Part shown: in pieces, positions 22,706 through 35,505 of the stretch | How the letters are laid out: each line of letters begins with the position of its first letter | Position numbering within the stretch: the first letter of the stretch is position 1 | Assembly: GCA_021229015.1 (NCBI GenBank) | Contig: CM037791.1 | Span: 1,470,103-1,534,102, forward strand | Length of the DNA stretch: 64,000 nucleotides | From: Solen grandis | Lineage: Eukaryota; Mollusca; Bivalvia; Adapedonta; Solenidae | Reading direction: 5' to 3' | Position numbers and translations under genes: made by a program | The notes under the pieces: model-generated | The model's input: the letters and a program-made list of their open reading frames with translations, nothing else | What the model was told of the DNA's origin: nothing | Database searches by the model: none

Positions 22706-23416
22706 TGCACATGCGCACTCTATATTTCCGGTTAACCACAATATTCAAACCAATGGTCAACAACACAACGCGATGTTAACCTACTTAGCTATTCTTCAGA
22801 GTGACGGCCAGACGAACATTATTAACCTATTCAAAATGTGAAATACGTATATGTATAACATTGATTAAGATGCCTTTCTAATAATTAAATCTTTCTTTTT
22901 ATTGAAAATCATTCTGATTATGAATAAGGAATTGGTTTGTAACAAATTTTCGCGAGTTGAGTTTGACTTGTTTATCGTATATTGTATGTACCGGTAGTTC
23001 AAATTCAAGGTGTCTAAGTCTAGAATTTACTTTTATCTGCTATAAATTTTAGTTTGAGGGCCAAAGGATCAATAATTTCGATCAAAAGTTGTAAAATTTA
23101 TGTTACTTTTTGCATTATTTACTGTATTGTTAAATAATAATGGGCAATTTTCTGGTATACATTCCATATGGTATTCCTACAGGATAACAAATCCTGCAAC
23201 AAATCTGTGTTTACTATTATCATGTTATTATTTATTTCTGTATCATAAAACACTGTTATAAATCACTTGTATTCCGATCAAAGTATGCCTTGCTATTTAA
23301 ACTTGCTACAGATATACATGAAGCTACATTAAGGTATTCACATCTCTGACATATAGAACTGGATGATTCATAATGTATACGCTTTGTGTAATTGTAGATA
23401 GAATACCTGTCAACCA
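22706..23416. other. Non-coding stretch
   Basis: AT-rich, no coding signal. At 22708-22735 a CATGCGCA motif lies next to TTTCCGG, a combination seen at some promoters, but nothing downstream supports a transcript. Confidence 0.35.
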
Positions 23417-24135
23417 AAGGGGTGTAAAATTTTCTTTTAGGTCACTTGTCCTGTAGGACGAGTAGGTGAAAAATCTTACTCGTCCTTAAACAAAGTTAGC
23501 TCGTCCTAAAATGATTTTAATTTTTGCTTCCTGTAAAGTTGTAAAGCTTTTGATATTTTGCGGAAACGCCGCAAAACTTTTTTTTTCTTTTTTTTTTTTG
23601 TCAACCACGGAAAACCAGAAAACCAATGATCTGGGGCTTATCTTGTGCGTTTCAGTTTATTGTAAGTGCTTTAATTGGTGCTTACAATGTTTTAACTCTT
23701 GCTTTTTTGTACTTTCGTCGTCTCTACCGCCGAGAAGCGTCTTCATTGACAATTGTTCCGACATTTTGAACATATTTGCTGTCCCTGACTGTGCCGCAGT
23801 CCCGGACTGTGCCGCATACAAACAAAAAACGTATTGAAAAAACACCGTAGAATATTGTGAACCAGTCTGCACCAAGACCTTATGGATCTTTCTAAAAAAT
23901 GAGTGTCGCTATGGTGATATTTTATCAAAATTAGCTCCCCTGATCAAGTAAAGCATTTTATGATCTTGATTAACCATCGTAACAATATGAAATTCATTTC
24001 TTACTGAAACATTTCTTTCTTAGCCGTGAAAAGTTACTCGTCCGGTCGGACGAGTGTTCAGGGAAATTATGCTCGTCCAACCATGAAATTCACTCGTAAA
24101 TACAAGCAGACAAGTGGAATTTTACAGCCCTGAAC
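23417..24135. repeat. Element with imperfect inverted ends rich in 'ctcgtcc'
   Basis: The left end reads 'ggtgtaaaattttctttt' and the right end contains 'aattttacagccc', its approximate inverse. Both ends carry ACTCGTCC/GGACGAGT motifs (23447-23510 and 24030-24080). A dispersed element is likely, but the ends are diverged and no duplicated target was found. The 108-codon frame at 23511-23837 has no recognisable features. Confidence 0.4.
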
Positions 24136-24495
24136 ATGTTTAGTTCAAATCTCTAGGATGTTGTGAGGAGTTTTCTGAATAACGGAAAAAAAATAAACTC
24201 TAGCCAAGTCTTAAATGTAATGAAGTCATAGTCAATGCCTTGGAATTATTCAATTTTTATATCATTTACAAGCAAGATATGTTAAGACTAAATAGAACCC
24301 AGAGGTTTGAGCTGATAACACTCATCTCCTACATTATGATTTATTTATAAAATGCATTATTCAGTAGAACACATATGAAAAAAATGATACTTTATTATCA
24401 TCAGATATATTTTTTAGTTTCAAGCCAAGTTTAACAGTCCCAACATTGTTTGGTTTTCTTTCTTAAGACATATTTGATACCTTTTGAACTTTCAG

Positions 24496-24665
24496 AACCA
24501 CACCACTGAGGACGCTGAGTAAGAGGTCTATAAATGACTGGCAGGTGGTACTGAACAGGGAAGGGGGAAGAAAACAGTGCAACAAAAGTCAGACAAGTCT
24601 TCAATGTAGGAATTCCAACAGGAGACACTCTCAATAAGTGGAGGGACAGATTCATAAGTGAATAG
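24496..24665 (+). pseudogene. Terminal-exon-like coding segment with a one-base frameshift
   Basis: A good splice acceptor (accttttgaactttcag) ends at 24495. The first frame reads TTPLRTLSKRSINDWQVVLN with a composition typical of real protein. Just after that, at the G5 run 24563-24567, the frame shifts by one base. The other frame continues with equally protein-like sequence (VFNVGIPTGDTLNKWRDRF) to a TAG at 24663-24665. Removing one G would give a single open segment of about 55 codons ending at that stop. This suggests a last coding exon disrupted either by a real mutation or by a homopolymer error in the assembly. The exon enters in the phase that needs two bases from the previous exon. 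I do not recognise the protein and could not find upstream exons. Confidence 0.45.
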
Positions 24666-25611
24666 TTTAGAATATAGTTTTGAATAGCTGAATATCAGTG
24701 TTTTTCAGACACGTCAAACTTTGAATTAAGTACACTATACTATTTTTTTCTTTTATTAAGCTTTAAAGGAATCTGTTCTGTAACTAACCATTTTGTGGAG
24801 ATTGGACGTAACTAGTATGTGCGTGAGAATTGCTGATAAGATTAATCCAGATTATTTTTTCACATTGTTAAACATGCTATGCCAACAATCTATATGTTTT
24901 TTATAAATTATATTTTCACATATTCATGCATCACTTGGCTGAACAAGATAAGTCTGCTTAGTCTGTATAATTATATTTTCACCACCCAGTTTGATATGGT
25001 TGATTAAAGTATTTTAAATAGTACTGCTGAAATAATCCATCATTACAGTTAGCCTTTTTATTTTGAATTTCAGTGTCACTTCATATTTCAAGTACTTTAA
25101 GGTTAAGAACTTATGATAATAGTTGTTATGTGTGTGATTGTGATGCATTTATTAGTCTAGTCTTGTTATGCTAGTTATTTTCTTTTTACATTAGTTTGCA
25201 TTTTTGTATAATAAGTTATTGAGTTTATGTGCAGTGTTAAAGATATGCAATCTTTAAGTGTTTGTTTTTGTTGCACAAGAAATTGTCTTATGGTCAGGAT
25301 ATCAAACATCACTTTTAAACTTTAAATAACACATTGAAAATGAAAAATATCCATTTGTATTCAACTTGTATTTGAATGAATTATGACTTTTCGATTTGTA
25401 CTTTCTCAGCATGTGATTAAATTGAAGTTTTAATTAAATTAAGAAGAAAAATAAAACTGTATGTTGTATTTGATGGACCTATTTTCTGATTTTCAGTAAT
25501 ATTATTTTGGAGTGACAAATTTTCAGAGGCTATTGGTACCAGTTTTCCACATTTGACTGCACATCCAGACAGTGCGTGGTATGGAGCCATAAAATACATG
25601 CAAATGGGGTG
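24666..25611. other. AT-rich non-coding stretch
   Basis: Could include the 3' untranslated region of the segment at 24496-24665. No repeat or coding structure recognised. Confidence 0.35.
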
Positions 25612-26056
25612 TAAATAGGGGACCCTTAAGGGGCCAATATTGGATCTTGGTGGACTGCCCATATGGGATCCAGGCCAAAACAGGTTGCACTTTCGACATG
25701 GGTCCCATGTGGATAGCCCATATGGGGCCTATGTAGAATCTAGGTGGGCTGCCCATATGGGACCCTTGAGGGGCCCATATTGGATCTTGGTGGGCTGCCC
25801 ATATGGGACCCAGGCCAAAACAGGTTGCACTTTCGACATGGGTCCCATGTGGGTAGCCTATATTGTGTCTATGTAGAATCTAGGCGTGCTGCACCTATGG
25901 GACCCTTGAGGGGCCCATATTGGATCTTGGTGGGCTGCCCATATGGGACCCAGGCCAAAACAGGTTGCACTTTCGACATGGGTCCCATGTGGGTAAGCCC
26001 ATATGGGGCCCATGTGGGAAACCATATGGGACCCATATGGGTCCCTTATATATTGC
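25612..26056. repeat. Palindrome-rich array, three 140-bp units (GGGNCCC lattice)
   Basis: 'tggatcttgg' recurs at 25641, 25781 and 25921, exactly 140 bases apart. Each unit contains 'gcccatatgggacccaggcc', 'aaacaggttgcactttcgac' and 'atgggtcccatgtggg'. The short palindromes resemble those of the 22.3-kb array, but the rest of the unit is different. Overlapping frames in both directions are repeat by-products. Confidence 0.85.
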
Positions 26057-26234
26057 TATTTGGGTGCATGTGTCATTAAAATCCATCTTAGCAATGGGCT
26101 ACGACAACCTTTAACAAAGCTGTCCTAGGACACCCATGGAATAGTTTTGAGTCTGCAAAGGTAGATCGAAAAAGAACTTGAGGGAAGCGCATGGCAATGC
26201 AATCTCAGTGTGTTGTATAACTGTGCAAGCTAAC

Positions 26235-26410
26235 CAGGGGTGAGTACTCCTTGCTTACACAAAGTGCTTTATGAGTTTCAGTAAGTGTTTTATTGTCTGG
26301 TTCTTGGAGTACCTTCCCCTTGTATTACGTTATCTATAATCTTGAGAACTACCGGGAACAAAACTACAAAACACATTTAAACTATCTGTGCAAACAAGTC
26401 TCCTCAGAAA
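26235..26410. mobile_element. Hairpin MITE, copy A
   Basis: The left arm 'ttgcttacacaaagt..gtttt..gtctggttctt' and the right arm 'gggaacaaaactacaaaaca..actatctgtgcaaac' are imperfect complements around a centre containing 'ttatctataatcttgag'. The same arms and centre occur at 56031-56171, so this is a dispersed family. It is short and non-coding. The termini cannot be fixed to the base. Confidence 0.6.
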
Positions 26411-26875
26411 AGCCTATAAATGTGTGACCTTGACCTTAAACAGATAAGACAAAAACAATGTGCAAATTAAGACTCACTGTGAACATGAACCTTCACATTT
26501 TAATCAATGGTAACTTTTCATGACTTCCCCTGGCATACAGTACTAGTCCAACCCTGGAGAAACCACAGTGTTAAACTGAAAAAAAACCCACAAAAACATG
26601 TTTTCAAATCAATGGTTAAGAAATTAAATTTATGTAGATGTCCCTTAGTGAATGAAACAAAACGATATTGATATTTAACAAAAACACTGATATTTAATCA
26701 GAATGATGAACAACAATCACGTAATGCAAAACCTCCACCATAGATAGTTTACCTGATAGCCCGTATTGCAGTTTTATGCAAACAATTGGGTGTATATATG
26801 CATACAAAGCTGTTATGCAGCTGCATACTGCCATTTTCAATATGTACAAACTAGTCTGACTGGCATATAGCATCT

Positions 26876-27022
26876 AGCTTAAATTTACTTATTTCACATC
26901 AATCGGGAAACGTTTAGTTCTTAATCAAAACATATAATAATTCCTTTTGTTGGACCAGTATATGTCATGAAAAACAACCTTGGAATCCACAATCAGTATG
27001 TAACCACTGAACCACTGAGCAC
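26876..27022 (-). repeat. tRNA-derived SINE, third family, diverged copy
   Basis: The minus strand begins with an A-box-like TGGTTCAGTGGTTA and has TGGATTCC in B-box position. The other end has the 'ttacttatttcacatcaatcgggaaa' tail shared with 3888-4052. Confidence 0.55.
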
Positions 27023-28639
27023 CTTTATCTAACTTACCAAAAGACAACATCTTTTTTAAATATAAAGTGAATCTATCACACCCTTGAGTTATGGATAAGG
27101 AAATCCCACCCTAGGGTTGAGATACGTCCAAAAACCGAGGCTTGTCAAGGTTTTTTTGGATGTATCTCAACCCAAAGGTGGGGACTCAATGGGCGTGGTA
27201 GATTTATTTTCCCACTTCAACAATATTTTATTTTTGAAGACCGCATTCGTGTTTCTATTAAGACTCTATGAAAACAAAATAAACCGTAATAAAAATTCAA
27301 TTACACAAGATGCCACATTTTATTTAACATCTTAATAATAAACAAACTAGAAAAATATCTCCAACGACTGAAATATAAATTCACAACATTTGTAAATCCA
27401 TTAAAGTAAAGTTTGATTCATATTGTGTACATGTAGACAGTCAGCTGTACGAGATAAGATTATCTCACACGGGTAAATTTTGGGAAAACTCTGTCCGATA
27501 GGTGAGAAAAAATGTATCTATAACTTTTTGAACACAATTTATAATGGAGATTCAAAGCATACTTCTTGAAAGTTAAAATAAGAAGTAAGCAAACATTCTA
27601 TAAAAAGTTATGAGTTTTAAAATCATTTTGTTCAAACACAAATTAACCCCTCTCCTACAACAAAGCTGACAATCTTTTACCAATTAACAAAGGCATTCTA
27701 ACCCATTAGAAAGAAATGCTTTATTAATACCTTTCCTTTGAACCAAGTTCTAGCGATTTCAGCTAGTCATTTGCTTTGGTAGTATATTTTACTGTTACTG
27801 AATTTCAATAACAAACCTGGACTAGCACGCCTTTATCTTTGCTAAACTTAAAGTAGGATACAGCCTCTTCTTGACATGCTTATCTATGGGACAATTCAAT
27901 ATTTAAACTAACTCTTGGACTGATAAATGGAATCTTTCAAGTGCAGTAACATAATGATACATTAGGCAATCAGAAGACTCATATTTAACTATCCCGTATA
28001 CATTTGTGTCAGAAAGACAGACAATATCTGCAAATCAAGATATCCTACAATCAGAGTGATTGACGCTCTAATACCAATACTACAGTACGGCCTTCTTCAT
28101 GGTAGCGTCTTATGGGAATAAACATATCACTGAAACATCCGACAATTTCACACTTTTACTGCCTCTGCTATGTATTTTGGCATTGTTTGCGAGTAACAAA
28201 GAGACAAACAATTCATTTATGGCCATCGTACAACTTGAAACTCTCAGCAACAACCGGCAATTTTAAACCGGAGATTGGCAGTGAGGGTCTTCCATTACCC
28301 TTCTCTTCAGTTGTCTAGTTACGAGTATAATGACCACCTGTTAGACAGCCTTAGTGTTGGGGCTAGATTCTAGGTGTCTGGTGTGAGATCCTAATTGACT
28401 TCACTCATGGCAGTCTCTCATTACATACCCAACATGCAACAGTTCTTTGAACTTGAAGGACAGAAGCACCAAGATTCAGGGGCTTACCAACCAAAGCTTG
28501 ACTTAGGTATTATAGACTAGATATTGAAATTCTAGAAATTTAAAGTTCCAATCAATTAGAATAGTTTCATTTTCTGTTCTGACTGTGGTAAAAAATTAAC
28601 CTTCAAACTAATGTTGTTGTTTTCTTTCTTTTCTTTTCA
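27023..28639. other. Non-coding stretch
   Basis: At 27080-27190 there is an inverted pair (CCACCCTAGGGTTGAGATACG and GTATCTCAACCCAAAGGTGGG) about 60 bases apart, a small hairpin of unknown meaning. Nothing else stands out. Confidence 0.4.
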
Positions 28640-28795
28640 TCTTGATTGGGATACAAATACTTACAATTTATACTAATCACCTAGGTTGGACCAGTACTTA
28701 GCACCTGAAAAGGTCATAAAAGCCCCAGGCCTTAGCAGCTCTCAAAGAGTCAAACATGCAACCTTTAGATCAGCTAGCTGTCATATATGCTGCCT
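28640..28795 (-). repeat. tRNA-derived SINE, third family, diverged copy
   Basis: Shares 'cttgattgggatacaaatactta' (tail side), 'ggttggaccagtactta' and 'gaaaaggtcataaaagccc' with 3888-4052. The minus strand ends in a tRNA-like head with weak boxes. Confidence 0.5.
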
Positions 28796-30454
28796 TCAGA
28801 CACTGGCCCTTTTAAAAATATCTAAAAAAAAATTGGGGTGATATTTGCAGAGAAAAAAATTCCTATAGCATACACAGTCATACTTTCTTTAAGGTAATCC
28901 ATCCATCATCAAATGCTTACAAAGACTTCAATGCAGATGAAACATCCACTGACTCTAAGTCTATAAAGGTTTGCATTTACTATTAAATTCCAACGATCAC
29001 CTAGCAGTGTCAACAAAATGATTTTCGTAGCGATGTTGCTTTCTGTCCAAGCATTGTAAAATACAAAAAAATTAAAGGGAAAAAATTCAGAGTTGGTGGG
29101 ATAATATAAAAACCAAGCACAAAATGCCTTAAATATGGTGTAAAAATGAAATAAGGTAGTCAGGAAATGCCCTTAATATTTTCCTAGCCTAAAAAATACC
29201 CATTTAATTATACTGAATGGGTTCCTCCTTCAAGGCAGCTCCTTTACAGATGATCATTTACCAAGAATTTATTTCCAGCATTTATTTTCTGGAACTCTAA
29301 AGATATGTTTGGTTTCCTTTTACTATTAGCTTTTGGTAATTAACAGATGAAATTTCACAAAAGTATGTCATCAGAAAATACAACCAAATACACTGTATGA
29401 TGTATGATTTACCCTTGAGTACGATAATGAGATGACAAAACCTTAAGATTGTAGAACATCAGTTATCTAGGAATCAGCTAGATGATTATCCCTAAAGATC
29501 ATGGGAAAATGTAAACTAAGTCTAATACACACTGATGTAAAAAAGCAATTGCTTACAATTCTCCAAGGAGGATGGATTGCATGTAAAGTCACAACAATGC
29601 TCTGTAAGAACTTTTTTTGTAAATGGAAGTCAAAAAATAGAACCTCATCACTAATTCTTAGAAGAGATTTTTATATGCTGATATATCATGGTAAAATTAA
29701 TTACCAAGTCCCTTTTCCACTGTGTATGATGATGACTGTAAGCTAGCACAACATTAAGGTATTAAACCAAATTGACTTGGGTAACTTTTTGAAATAAAGA
29801 AAGTATTTATAATAACATGTTCAGACCGGTGTTGCTTGCCATCTGGCCTCAATGGTCTGATTATTATGATGTAAACTTTGACACTGGAATGGTGAGAGTT
29901 AATTAGGAATTGCTTGAACAGGAGGATACATTTTAACTCCTAATCTTACTAAGATGACTTCCTTTCAATCCTCAGTATTTTGTAAGTATGCAAGCTTGAT
30001 ATATATATGTTGTAATTTCTTTTTTTCCAAATATTTGTAAGATCAGCATGCCCATTATAAGGTTGACTGCCTGGTGTGTATCACTAAACACAGGAAAGCC
30101 CTATGGTTAGCTGAACATAGTCTCCCCAGTGTATTATTATAAGCCACATTGTTAATTAGCACCATGTGGTTGAAGAATAGATCTCATTAGGCAGCTGTCA
30201 TACCACAGTGTGTATTGGTTCCTGACACAGCACTGGGAACCAGTTTTACAAGAGCAACAGTACTTCCTGAATCCTGGCTTAGCAGCATGCATCTGTCTGG
30301 ATTACTAACTCAGCACTTTCATTGTACATCATGAATATAATGTTACGTAAGGATTTTTTATTAAAATGAAATTTTCATAAGTGGGTCATGTTGTTTCCAT
30401 TGTTTTTAAGGTAATGATAACTAGAGACCAAAACTTTGATTCTTTATTTTATTC
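28796..30454. other. Non-coding stretch
   Basis: No repeat recognised. The section 29820-30330 has balanced base composition and could be conserved DNA. The frame at 29501-29746 has no exon borders or domain features. Confidence 0.35.
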
Positions 30455-30900
30455 TATTCATTTATTCAATTGGGAAACAACTCTTTTTACACAAAAAAGT
30501 GACCGAATGTTAAAACTATGCATCACATAATCAAAGCAAAATATGCATCAACGAAATCAACTCAGGTGATTAAGGCAACGAGTAATTTCATTCTTTCTGA
30601 ATTCTTAAGGCAATATCCAAAAAGGTTAAAAAAATCTTAACCATCACTACAGTCAAGCATACAGAGTAAGTGACTGTAAGTACTAAAATATGCTTCAAAC
30701 ACATTTCAATTATGTTTAATGAGAAATAAGGACTATTACTAAATCCTCTCAACAGTTTCAGGATTTATCAGCAACTTGAACCAAACAAGGCTTGAACCCG
30801 CAACTTTTTGATCTGGCACCTCTGGTTCAGCTTTAAGAAGACTCCAGGCAGCTTGATCCAATATCAAGCCATAATCATCTATAAAGTTGTACCAGAGAGT
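30455..30900 (-). repeat. Possible SINE relic
   Basis: On the minus strand GTTGCGGGTTCAAGCC (30789-30804) is a good B box, preceded by tRNA-like 'gaggtgccagatcaaaa'. The far end has 'ttattcaattgggaaacaa', as in the third SINE family. The middle is too diverged to align. The 80-codon minus-strand frame here runs through this relic. Confidence 0.3.
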
Positions 30901-30998
30901 GCTGCCTATTGCAAACACAGCATAATAATCTGAAATGCCTCCACCCCACCCTAAAACAAACAAACAAACAACAAGGAACATATCAGTAACCTGAAAAC

Positions 30999-31461
30999 AG
31001 GTTTTTAACTGTCATCCTAGGCAACCTTTAATTTCCAACCCTGCTGTAAAATTGCCAGGTTCCCATTATAATCTCCTCTAGTGCCAAATGTAGAGCTAAA
31101 ACTTAACTTAGCGAATACAAACTTTACAATATTCTGATGTGATTGAAGATCCTTGTCAACACACACCAATGTCTGTAAGTCTTTATCAAGGTTAACTATC
31201 AACTTATCTCTCACTTTTCATATGGTATCTGAATACCATATTTCAGCATCATATCTGACGAATTTGACGGAAATGAAAAACCTGTTTTTAGTAATAGTGA
31301 CCTTGATCCTCTTCATTGACCTGAAAATCAAGCCCAATCATCCTATTCCCATAACATATCTACCTACAAAGTCTGATTGCTATTTATCAGTTCTAACAAG
31401 AGATATTCGACAGATGCCTACCCTGTCTATGTAAACATACCTGGTTTTTCGTTAAAAACCT
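30999..31461 (+). mobile_element. Short tandem-core-family element with terminal hairpin
   Basis: AGGTTTTTAAC (30999-31009) is repeated in inverse at the other end as GTTAAAAACCT (31451-31461). The right end folds as CTGGTTTTTC-GTTAAAAACC. The interior 'gaaatgaaaaacctgtttttag', 'gtgaccttgatcc' and 'cataacatatctacctac' matches the core of the 33641-35940 element. Only about one unit remains. The piggyBac-like MITE begins two bases beyond its right end. Confidence 0.65.
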
Positions 31462-31463
31462 TA

Positions 31464-31705
31464 TTAACCCTTTCCCTCATAGAGGAAACCATGAAAAGAC
31501 CTATGCGAACAGCATAAAACCAGATCAGCCTGCAAGTAACTCGCAGGCTGATCAGATTTTATGCTGTTCGCTGCTCCTCAGTGGTCTGGAAATGAGGATA
31601 TTGTAATTAAATTTGGTAAGTTTTAACTGTGGTTTTCTGCAGATCAGGCTTTATGTGGTACCTATTGAGTGCGTCAAAATGAGTCTATATGAGGGAAAGG
31701 GTTAA
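31464..31705 (+). mobile_element. piggyBac-like MITE, copy 3 (complete)
   Basis: TTAA flanks at 31464-31467 and 31702-31705. Terminal repeats CCCTTTCCCTCATA and TATATGAGGGAAAGGG. The 67-bp palindrome at 31505-31571 has one mismatch (CTGCAAG instead of CTGCGAG). The body of 234 bp between the target sites has no coding capacity. TTAA sites and CCC ends are the known hallmarks of piggyBac elements. Confidence 0.92.
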
Positions 31706-33490
31706 AAAAACTGATGTAAAACAAGCCAGCCACTGACTATCTGTTCTCTCATTGTAACCATTGAATAATCTTTTGGTCAATTTGTAAACTCAGAAAATCT
31801 CTTGATGCTGTTATCATTTATTGCATGAAAGTACTGCAGCTTCAGAGATAGCTATTTAAGTTTGTTGTATTGGGCAAGTGGTTTCAAAAGAAGCCTTTTC
31901 AATCAATCAAAAATCATTCTGGCATCCATTATACAATAAGTGATCCATTACAAACTCTGAATAGTATGTTTCTCTCTCTACCTGCCAATCATCAATACTT
32001 AAAGATTGTTAAGTTACTCTATGAATCTGATTAGACCGAACATTTCCTAGAGTTTCTTGAAAACTAAACGACAATTATCAATCTGAGACTGATATACGTA
32101 GTTACAGGAATACTGAGGAATCTTTACGATGACTCACACACTGACCAGAAAACATATATCAAGCAAACTACCAATACTCATTAATAAATCATTTAGGAAT
32201 CACTGGTTCTTCACATAAAGATCCCAACATCTACAAATATTCATCAGAAAAATCAATATCCTTGAGAAAAATCAAGAGTCCAATCTAGAGGAAATTTGAA
32301 ATATTAGGCAGTGAGAGTCAGAGTCATTTATTGTTATGAAGCACTGATTTTTTCCTATTCAACATGTATGTTAAGAATGAGTAATACTATTAAAATAAAA
32401 TATCTGAATCTTCAGTGTATATTTTATTTAGCCCTCGGTACCAACGTGGGTTGCTTGTGGTAGGTCAGTGGTTCTTGAGCACTACCAAGTCTTCCCTCAC
32501 CTGTATTTAGCTTGATGTCACATGCTATATGTCTGAAATACTGTTGTACCATGATGATAATCTCCTAAACTGTACATCCTACTGCATAAGGAATATTTGG
32601 AATGTTTAAGCAAGGTAGGCTTCATACCCTCAAACATCAAAAGACATTAGTTTGCCTTCTAATCTATACACATTAATTTTTCTCTCAAAAAACCCCCCAA
32701 CAATTCCTTACATTCAAGTATACTTTTGATGACATAGTAGCATTACTGCAAATGACAAGTTTTTGTAACCTGACAGTGACCTGTGATTTAAACACACATT
32801 TGCCCTCCCTGGATGTGCTGTTAGAAGAATGGCCAATGAGTAAAACAAACACATTGCTGCAGATACAGGTTCAGCAAGAATCAAATAGGTTAACCACTGT
32901 TTTGGACAAATCTGGGGTGACCTTTGACCAAATGACCCCAAATTTTGCAGCCCTATGACAGGATGACCAAATCCTTTGGAAATTATTGATCAAAACAATT
33001 TTGGTCATTACCAATAGGTCAAACATCCAATCATGTTTGAGGGATATGTGTTCAAGCATTCTTTAGTTATTGAATGGAAATGATTTTCTCTTTCAAGGTC
33101 ACTGTGACCTTGACCCCTTACATAGTGATCCCAAAATCAATAAGGGTCCTTTACTATTTGAGATCAAACATCTTGTCTAGACAACCATGGCCCAAATTCA
33201 TTAGTTTAATGTGATTATTGCTTAGGTTTACCTTGCCCTTCATATAAACAACTGTTTACACTGGGAGACTGGATGTACTAAAGCATGTCCAGATTCCAAA
33301 GATTGAGGTTAGTTTCTCAAAGTAGGTTTCGTTGCATGATAACTGCATTTTCATGGGTGAACAGTTGTGATTTTCTGTTACATAAATGTACATGCATGCG
33401 ATAGGTGCAAAGAATTAGAATATGCCATCATAAATAACTGAGATATTGGCATTTTTTCAAGGAAGATATGAATCTTGGTCAATCTGGAGT
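31706..33490. other. Non-coding stretch with repeat remnants
   Basis: The part 32880-33240 carries 'ggtgacctttgaccaaatgacccc', 'ggtcactgtgaccttgacccc' and 'gtgatcccaaaatcaataagggtc', remnants of another tandem-core element. Three small overlapping frames at 32714-33059 arise from it. No gene seen. Confidence 0.45.
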
Positions 33491-33784
33491 AGCATCCAGG
33501 GTTCATTCTAGAAATGAAATCAGTGGGGTCAAAGGGCCCACTGTAGGCAAAAAAGTGGGGACATTTCCAAAAACACAGGGGTCAATATAAAATATATCTT
33601 AAAAAACAACAAGGCTTAAAGCGACAGGGACTGTCACAAAACCAGGTTTTCAACATGGAAAATCCAGTTCGAAATGAAGATTTTATTTATAAAATGATCA
33701 CCAAAGAACATTAATACTTTATGTTACATGGATGAAGAGTAAATAAGGGTCATAACTCTAAGAAATATGGTTAAATTGACAATA

Positions 33785-34800
33785 CAGTCGAACCTGGTCC
33801 AACGGCCACCTGCTAGCAGCGACCAACTGCTAACAACGGCCACTTCAAATTCCCCCTGACCAATTTCGTTCTATATTACACCTGCTATCAGCGACCAACT
33901 GCTTACTACGACCAACGGCCACCATATTTGACCCCATTTGGTACCCCACACTGGTACGAACGGCCACGCGCCACTGACGCGCCCCATCAGGAAGTTGCGT
34001 AACGGCTAACACCGTTAGGTGAGAGCCGAACAATAGATTTGAGACAATACCGTAATCATCGAGGGTGGCGAGGATGGTTTCCATAGTGACCATTACTGTT
34101 CGTACAGGTGGTGTTTGTCAGGTGTGGATGACCTTAATTGGCATTGATTAGCAAGATGTCTTCCTCATTTTTAATCCGGGAAAATGATAACAATGATTGA
34201 GTGTAAAGTGCGGTGCTTCAAGCGTGTTTAAGATGCGGTCTTGTCATTAATTATAAATAATATTTTGGTTTGTTTTGTTTTCAAAGAGTTTAGAGAGAGA
34301 AAAAAAAAAACACCTTATCTGTATCTCTGTTAAAAATACACGAGGTATTGAGGACCGTATAATAGCCGACGCTCAAATTGTGGATTACTCGGATTTTATC
34401 GCCAGACATAGTAAAGAGTGTAACATGTTTTCGCGTTATGAGAAAGTTGGTTTTAACACAGAAACACTTGCTTTATTGATTGAAGGTTGATCAGAATCGA
34501 TTCTCACATTACAAATACACATTATTCTATGATTATTACGTATATTCTACAACAAACGAACACATATACGCATTCTTATGCTTTCATTCTGTTTCGTATC
34601 TGCCTATTCCTTCTTCTGTCTTCAAGCTCCATGGTAACAAAACAACGCTGTGAAAATCTTACACAAGACAAATACATGTTTGTTGTTCAAAATGTTATTC
34701 ATTTATGAAATCAATTATTAAACATTATTATGTTTTCACATTTGTTATTTAAAATATGTATATCCTCCTATAAATAACTTTCTGCACATAATTGGAACTT

Positions 34801-34843
<43 letters not shown>

Positions 34844-34971
34844 TGACCACATACATATATGTACAGTCACGAACATCAGACAAAACATGACACCTGCTAA
34901 CAAAGGCCACCTGCTAACAAAGGCCAAAATTGTAATTTCCCTTGGGTGGCCTTTGTAAGCAGGTTCGACTG
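33785..34971. mobile_element. pogo/Tigger-like element, ~1.19 kb
   Basis: The ends are CAGTCGAACCTG...GGCCACC and the inverse GGTGGCC...CAGGTTCGACTG, about 27-bp imperfect inverted repeats. TA dinucleotides flank both sides (33783-33784, 34972-34973). TA target sites and CAG ends are characteristic of the Tc1/mariner-pogo group. Subterminal 'ggccacctgctaacaa' motifs repeat near both ends. The interior has frames up to 82 codons, but I see no DDE transposase, so it looks non-autonomous. Confidence 0.8.
34803..34843. repeat. (AG)n microsatellite
   Basis: About 20 AG repeats with one AAAG interruption, inside the pogo-like element. Confidence 0.95.
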
Positions 34972-35405
34972 TATAGGTCAAGTCACTATGTACTGGCCAT
35001 ACTGTGTAGATTTGGGCAGAATGCATTCAGAAATAAAGAAGGAGAATTTAAGCAAATAAAAGAATGTGTCACTATATGTTACATGAAAACAAGCTCAAAG
35101 GTGTGAAATCAGATTGTCAAAGGGTAATTATCAATGCAGGGTAAAATACAAGATTCAAAATTAAATGTTAGTTCAAGGAAATTATGGATATTTTAAAACA
35201 TGAAAAGCAACCTACAGGAATTATCCAAAGACTGATACAAATGCATTTATTTTATTTCTTATTGAAGGTTTATTAAGCAATTCTAGCAATCAGACATTTG
35301 TATAATATTTGTCAAGATAGCAAGGGCACCGCAACTATGTAAATGAAGAAAAGCATAAGTGAAGCATAAAAACAAAAGCATTCATAGCAAGCCGCTATCA
35401 AACAG

Positions 35406-35505
<100 letters not shown>

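Noticed and set aside
22167..22779. Overlapping frames rich in Gly, Pro, Trp and Met on both strands
   Set aside because: They lie wholly within the palindromic 100-bp repeat array and change with each unit.
25417..26114. Six overlapping 63-111 codon frames on both strands
   Set aside because: By-products of the 140-bp palindromic array.
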